A stretch of 16,461 bases of DNA from assembly GCA_046590205.1 (NCBI GenBank), contig JBKJTT010000012.1, positions 1-16,461 on the forward strand. Reading direction: 5' to 3'. A model generated the notes under the pieces. It had not been told where the DNA came from. It searched no databases and saw nothing but the letters and a program-made list of their open reading frames with translations. Source of the stretch: DATDEW01 sp046590205. GTDB lineage: Bacteria > Bacteroidota > Ignavibacteria > Palsa-1295. The translations under genes were made by a program, and so were the position numbers. The number at the start of each line of letters is the position of its first letter. Position 1 is the stretch's first letter. This document shows positions 13,541 to 16,461 of this stretch, piece after piece.

Positions 13541-14311
13541 ATGTTCATAGCTATAGATATTGGTAACACACGCACAAGCTGCGGTATATACGATGGCGAA
13601 GTTCTTCGTGAGCTTATTAATTTCCCGACACTTCGCGGTGAAACGAAAACCATCTCCGATGATGCGATAAAACAATTTGTATCTTTTACGGATATACATC
13701 ATGCATGTATTGCATCTGTCGTCCCGAAAGCGACGTATGCGACAAGCGATGGGATAAAAGAAATATTTGCTGAGATTGAAGTTCGAGTACTCTCGCATGA
13801 TGATATTCCTATCGACTCATCGTATCGAAATCCCGATGAAGTTGGTACAGATAGATTGCTTGGCTCTCTTGCGGCATATAGAAAGTACGGTAGTGCTGAT
13901 AAAAAATCTATCATCGTTATTGATCTTGGTACAGCGACAGTCTTTGACGCCGTTGATAAGAACGGCACATATCTCGGCGGAGCTATCGCGCTTGGTATAG
14001 AAACAGGTGCGAAGCATCTCTCAACTATTAGTGCACAATTACCAGCGGTGACTCTTGAATTCCCAAAACGCGTTCTTGGAAAAACGACAGAAGACAGCAT
14101 GCAATCAGGAATTCTCTTCGGTGCACTTTCGATGATCGAGGGGATGGTCAAGCGACTTACTGATGAAGTCTTCGAGAAGGAACAACCGGTCGTCGTTGCA
14201 ACGGGCGGACTTGCAACGCTACTCAAAGAGCGTGCACCATTTATCACTCATTACGAACCGAATCTTGTGCTCGAAGGTATTCGCATCTCACATGACCAGA
14301 AGAAGAAATGA
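13541..14311 (+). CDS. coaX: Type III pantothenate kinase
   Basis: A 256-residue ASKHA-fold kinase that phosphorylates pantothenate, the first step of CoA synthesis. Family motifs are in order: DIGNT (6-10, phosphate binding), RNPDEVGTDRLLGSLAA (97-111, pantothenate binding), DLGTATVFD (128-136), LGGAIALGI (145-153) and ATGGLA (220-225). Length fits the usual 250-260 residues. Type III enzymes resist CoA feedback and typically need a monovalent cation. birA ends immediately before the ATG (no gap), and nadC begins inside its stop codon (ATGA overlap at 14308-14311). birA-coaX adjacency or fusion is known in other bacteria. Confidence 0.95.
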   Translation: MFIAIDIGNTRTSCGIYDGEVLRELINFPTLRGETKTISDDAIKQFVSFTDIHHACIASVVPKATYATSDGIKEIFAEIEVRVLSHDDIPIDSSYRNPDEVGTDRLLGSLAAYRKYGSADKKSIIVIDLGTATVFDAVDKNGTYLGGAIALGIETGAKHLSTISAQLPAVTLEFPKRVLGKTTEDSMQSGILFGALSMIEGMVKRLTDEVFEKEQPVVVATGGLATLLKERAPFITHYEPNLVLEGIRISHDQKKK

Positions 14312-15177
14312 TTACTGACCTGATGCGTTCGCTCATAGCGCATGCCCTTGAAGAAGATACCGGACGCGGTGACCCGACGACCGCTGCTACTATAGACCCA
14401 TCACAAAGAGGGAAAGCACATTTCCTCGCAAAAGCTGACGGCATACTATCGGGCATTGATATTGCCGGAGAAGTATTCACTGCCTATAAACAACAGTCAG
14501 GTATATCAGGAGACATTCTGTTTACTACTCTTATCAAAGACTCATCAGTCGTAACAAAAGGCACAAAACTTGCCGAGATAGAAGCTCCTCTTGCTGTTAT
14601 CGTTACTGCCGAACGTGTTGCATTGAACTTGCTTCAGCGGATGTCGGGCATTGCAACACTTACAAATGAACATGTAAAACTCACTGAAGGTACACAAGCG
14701 AAGATACTTGATACGCGCAAGACCGCCCCGCTTCTGCGACCATTTGATAGATACGGTGTACTCTGCGGAGGCGCGACGAACCATCGGTACTCGCTTGCCG
14801 AAATGATAATGGCAAAAGATAATCATCTCGCCGCAAATGGAAATGACATCGCGAAAGTAATTGATAAACTTCGCACGTATTTCGATTCGCATCCGAAGCT
14901 GCCTGTTGAGATAGAAGTTACTTCGCTTGAGCAGTTTGATGCGTTGCTTGCATGTGGTAAAGGTATTGTCACTCGTGTGATGTTCGATAACTTTGCGTTA
15001 GAAGATTTACGCAAAGGCATTGCGATGAATAACAACACATTCGAGACAGAAGCGTCGGGCGGTGTGAATCTTACAACAGTACGTGCAATAGCTGAGACAG
15101 GCGTTGATTTTATTTCCGTAGGTGCACTCACTCATTCGGTCACCGGACTTGATATTTCATTGGAAGTTGAGTTATAG
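14308..15177 (+). CDS. nadC: Nicotinate-nucleotide pyrophosphorylase (quinolinate phosphoribosyltransferase)
   Basis: A 289-residue enzyme that converts quinolinate and PRPP to nicotinate mononucleotide in de novo NAD synthesis. Motifs seen are ALEEDTGRGDPTT (13-25), TAERVALNLLQRMSGIAT (100-117), the DTRKTAPLLRPFDRYGV block (135-151), CGGATNHR (153-160), MAKDNH (168-173), EIEVTSLEQ, MFDNF and EASGGVN. Length is typical (270-290). The ATG overlaps the coaX stop by 4 nt, implying coupled translation. It closes a three-gene cofactor operon (biotin, CoA, NAD). nadA and nadB are not in the window. Confidence 0.95.
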   Translation: MITDLMRSLIAHALEEDTGRGDPTTAATIDPSQRGKAHFLAKADGILSGIDIAGEVFTAYKQQSGISGDILFTTLIKDSSVVTKGTKLAEIEAPLAVIVTAERVALNLLQRMSGIATLTNEHVKLTEGTQAKILDTRKTAPLLRPFDRYGVLCGGATNHRYSLAEMIMAKDNHLAANGNDIAKVIDKLRTYFDSHPKLPVEIEVTSLEQFDALLACGKGIVTRVMFDNFALEDLRKGIAMNNNTFETEASGGVNLTTVRAIAETGVDFISVGALTHSVTGLDISLEVEL

Positions 15178-15198
15178 AGCTAAGGAGTGCATGAAATC

Positions 15199-15223
15199 AA
15201 TTTGCTGACTTTTCAAGCAATTT
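15199..15223 (+). terminator. Weak terminator-like hairpin after nadC
   Basis: AATTTGCT (15199-15206) and AGCAATTT (15216-15223) form an 8-bp stem with one mismatch and a 9-nt loop. The T-run falls mostly inside the second arm (15221-15225). It lies 21 nt after the nadC stop and is AT-rich, so termination is only a possibility. The rest of the gap (15226-15372) is AT-rich with no gene I can support. Confidence 0.3.
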
Positions 15224-15372
15224 TTAGTAGTAGTACCGTAATATTGATGAAATTGAGCTGTCGTTATTTCCATTAAATTGCTGTATTTATAAGACTTGCA
15301 ACTTGCATCTGTTTTTTGCGTAATTCTTTCATCATATTGATGGTTCTTTTCGGTTCGATTTTATTATTATCT

Positions 15373-16461
15373 ATGACATATAAACATTATCAGTCTCGCC
15401 CGTCAACTGTAACTCCCGACTTTGTCAGCGAAGAATACTCAAAACTTATCTCTCGCATTGAATCTGCCGAATCTGCGCCGACAGGTGAGCCGTGGATAGA
15501 ACTCTATAACGATTGGAATGCGCTCAACTCATTTGTTGGAAGTGAAGCAAGCCGCATCAACCATGAGCTAAGCAAGAACATGGCTGACCCCGAGAGTGAG
15601 GGAAAAGAAAAATACTTCCGCGAACAAGTACAGCCCGCCGCTGATGCGCTTAATCTTACACTCGTGAATGCACTGCTTTCAAGCAAGTATAAAACGGCTG
15701 TCGGCGAACGCTACGGTATGCATCTTCTCGATGTACTCGAGACAATGGTTCAGCCGCTCGCTGCAATCAATAGTGATCTCCGCATCAAAGTTGGTGAACT
15801 TTCCAAGAAATATGATAAGCTTGTTGCAGAAGGTGAAGTTGAGTTTCGCGGTGAGATGGTCACGCTCTCGAAGCTTCGCAGTTTTACTTCGTCACAAGAT
15901 AGTGCTATCCGCAAAGAATCTTTCGTCGCACAGCGCGAGTGGTTCTTACGTAACGGCGCAGAGATTGCAGGTATCTTTGATGAAATGGTAAAGCTCCGCG
16001 ACCAAATGGGTCGCAACCTCGGGCATACAAACTTTATCCCGCTTGGTTATGCAGGGATGGGACGCACTGATTACGGCGTAGAGGAAGCAAAGAAATTCCG
16101 TGACAACGTCCGTAAGTATGTTGTACCTCTGCAGACAAAACTTTTTGAAGCACGCGCAACGCATCACGGTACCGGCACACTCAAGCCATGGGATGCCGGC
16201 TATGACCCGACGATGACATTGCCTTCAGGCATTGCACCTATCGGCGAGCAGATCGAGAAGGCGCAGCGCATCTTCGATAAACTTTCTCCTGTCTTGGCAG
16301 CGCACTTCAAGCGTATGCAGGATGAGAACCTCATTGACCTTGAGAACCGCAAAGGCAAGCGCGCAGGCGCATATTGCACATCCTTCCCTGATGAAGGACG
16401 TGTTGCAATTTTGTGCAATTCAACAGGTGATAGCGAAGACATCCGCACACTCACACATGAG
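15373..16461 (+). CDS. M3-family oligoendopeptidase (PepF-like), 3' truncated by the window edge
   Basis: The frame is open from the ATG at 15373 to the edge (363 residues) with no stop. The N-terminus (YKHYQSRPSTVTPDFVSEEYSKLISRIESAES) and the helical segments that follow match oligoendopeptidase F-type M3 metallopeptidases, which degrade short peptides in the cytoplasm. Diagnostic blocks are REWFLRNGAEIAGIFDEMVKLRDQMGRNLGH, LIDLENRKGKRAGAYCTSFPDEGR and ILCNSTGDSEDIRTLTHE. The final HE is the beginning of the zinc-binding HExGH motif, cut by the window end. An in-frame ATG at 15340 would add a short hydrophobic stretch (MVLFGSILLLS). I prefer 15373 because such enzymes are usually cytoplasmic, but neither start has a good ribosome-binding site. 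Confidence 0.88.
   Translation, partial: MTYKHYQSRPSTVTPDFVSEEYSKLISRIESAESAPTGEPWIELYNDWNALNSFVGSEASRINHELSKNMADPESEGKEKYFREQVQPAADALNLTLVNALLSSKYKTAVGERYGMHLLDVLETMVQPLAAINSDLRIKVGELSKKYDKLVAEGEVEFRGEMVTLSKLRSFTSSQDSAIRKESFVAQREWFLRNGAEIAGIFDEMVKLRDQMGRNLGHTNFIPLGYAGMGRTDYGVEEAKKFRDNVRKYVVPLQTKLFEARATHHGTGTLKPWDAGYDPTMTLPSGIAPIGEQIEKAQRIFDKLSPVLAAHFKRMQDENLIDLENRKGKRAGAYCTSFPDEGRVAILCNSTGDSEDIRTLTHE

Noticed and set aside
13699..14247. Minus-strand frame of 182 residues opposite coaX
   Set aside because: coaX matches its family across its full length; the antisense frame shows no domain and no start signal.
15189..15208. AAGGAG followed by ATG just after nadC as a new small gene
   Set aside because: The frame from the ATG at 15191 ends after five codons; no longer gene or remnant could be recognised.
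1..16461. CRISPR array, tRNA, rRNA, IS transposase or phage genes
   Set aside because: No regularly spaced repeats, cloverleaf, rRNA words or transposase/integrase motifs were seen on either strand by reading.

Overview
The window looks like a chromosomal segment of a bacterium in the Bacteroidota/Chlorobiota (FCB) group, possibly a Kapabacteria- or Ignavibacteria-like lineage. The evidence is a secreted protein with a type IX secretion C-terminal sorting domain, several promoters matching the Bacteroidota -7 element TAnnTTTG, few Shine-Dalgarno sequences, and the general style of its lipoproteins. The exact lineage cannot be fixed from the sequence alone. No plasmid, phage or IS transposase gene is visible. 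Most of the window is housekeeping DNA with small accessory genes set into it.

Layout. 1-1290: a T9SS-exported protein gene, then a GC-rich nested palindromic repeat. 1292-3502: the ribosome/membrane-biogenesis genes rpmH, rnpA and yidD. A strong intrinsic terminator separates rpmH from rnpA, a low-GC antisense lipoprotein gene separates rnpA from yidD, and an orphan HicB-like gene follows. 3456-6800 (minus): ftsK. 6907-7452: a small P-loop kinase, divergent from ftsK. 7466-9091 (minus): rsgA followed by an FKBP-type peptidyl-prolyl isomerase lipoprotein. 9181-10450 (minus): an unknown secreted protein overlapping a TIMP-like exported protein. 10577-10999 (minus): secG with its terminator. 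11094-12521 (minus): aspartokinase. 12522-12787: a divergent intergenic region with a second palindromic repeat. 12788-15177 (plus): the tightly coupled operon birA-coaX-nadC. 15373 to the edge: an M3-family oligopeptidase cut off inside its zinc motif.

How the genes work together. rpmH, rnpA, rsgA, yidD, secG and ftsK serve ribosome assembly, membrane-protein insertion, secretion and chromosome segregation. The birA-coaX-nadC operon joins biotin ligation, CoA synthesis and NAD synthesis; its genes abut or overlap by a few bases, so they are probably translated in a fixed ratio. The T9SS-sorted protein, the two lipoproteins, the TIMP-like protein and the beta-rich secreted protein form the envelope/secretome part.

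The most unusual signals are non-coding. Two genes (the P-loop kinase and birA) have TAnnTTTG exactly 4 nt before ATG, which predicts leaderless mRNAs. Two different nested inverted-repeat elements lie between genes. A strong terminator hairpin lies between rpmH and rnpA, genes usually co-transcribed. I did not find a convincing new defence or biosynthetic system. No gene-free stretch exceeds 300 bases; the longest, 12522-12787, holds repeats and promoters. No tRNA, rRNA or CRISPR array was recognised.
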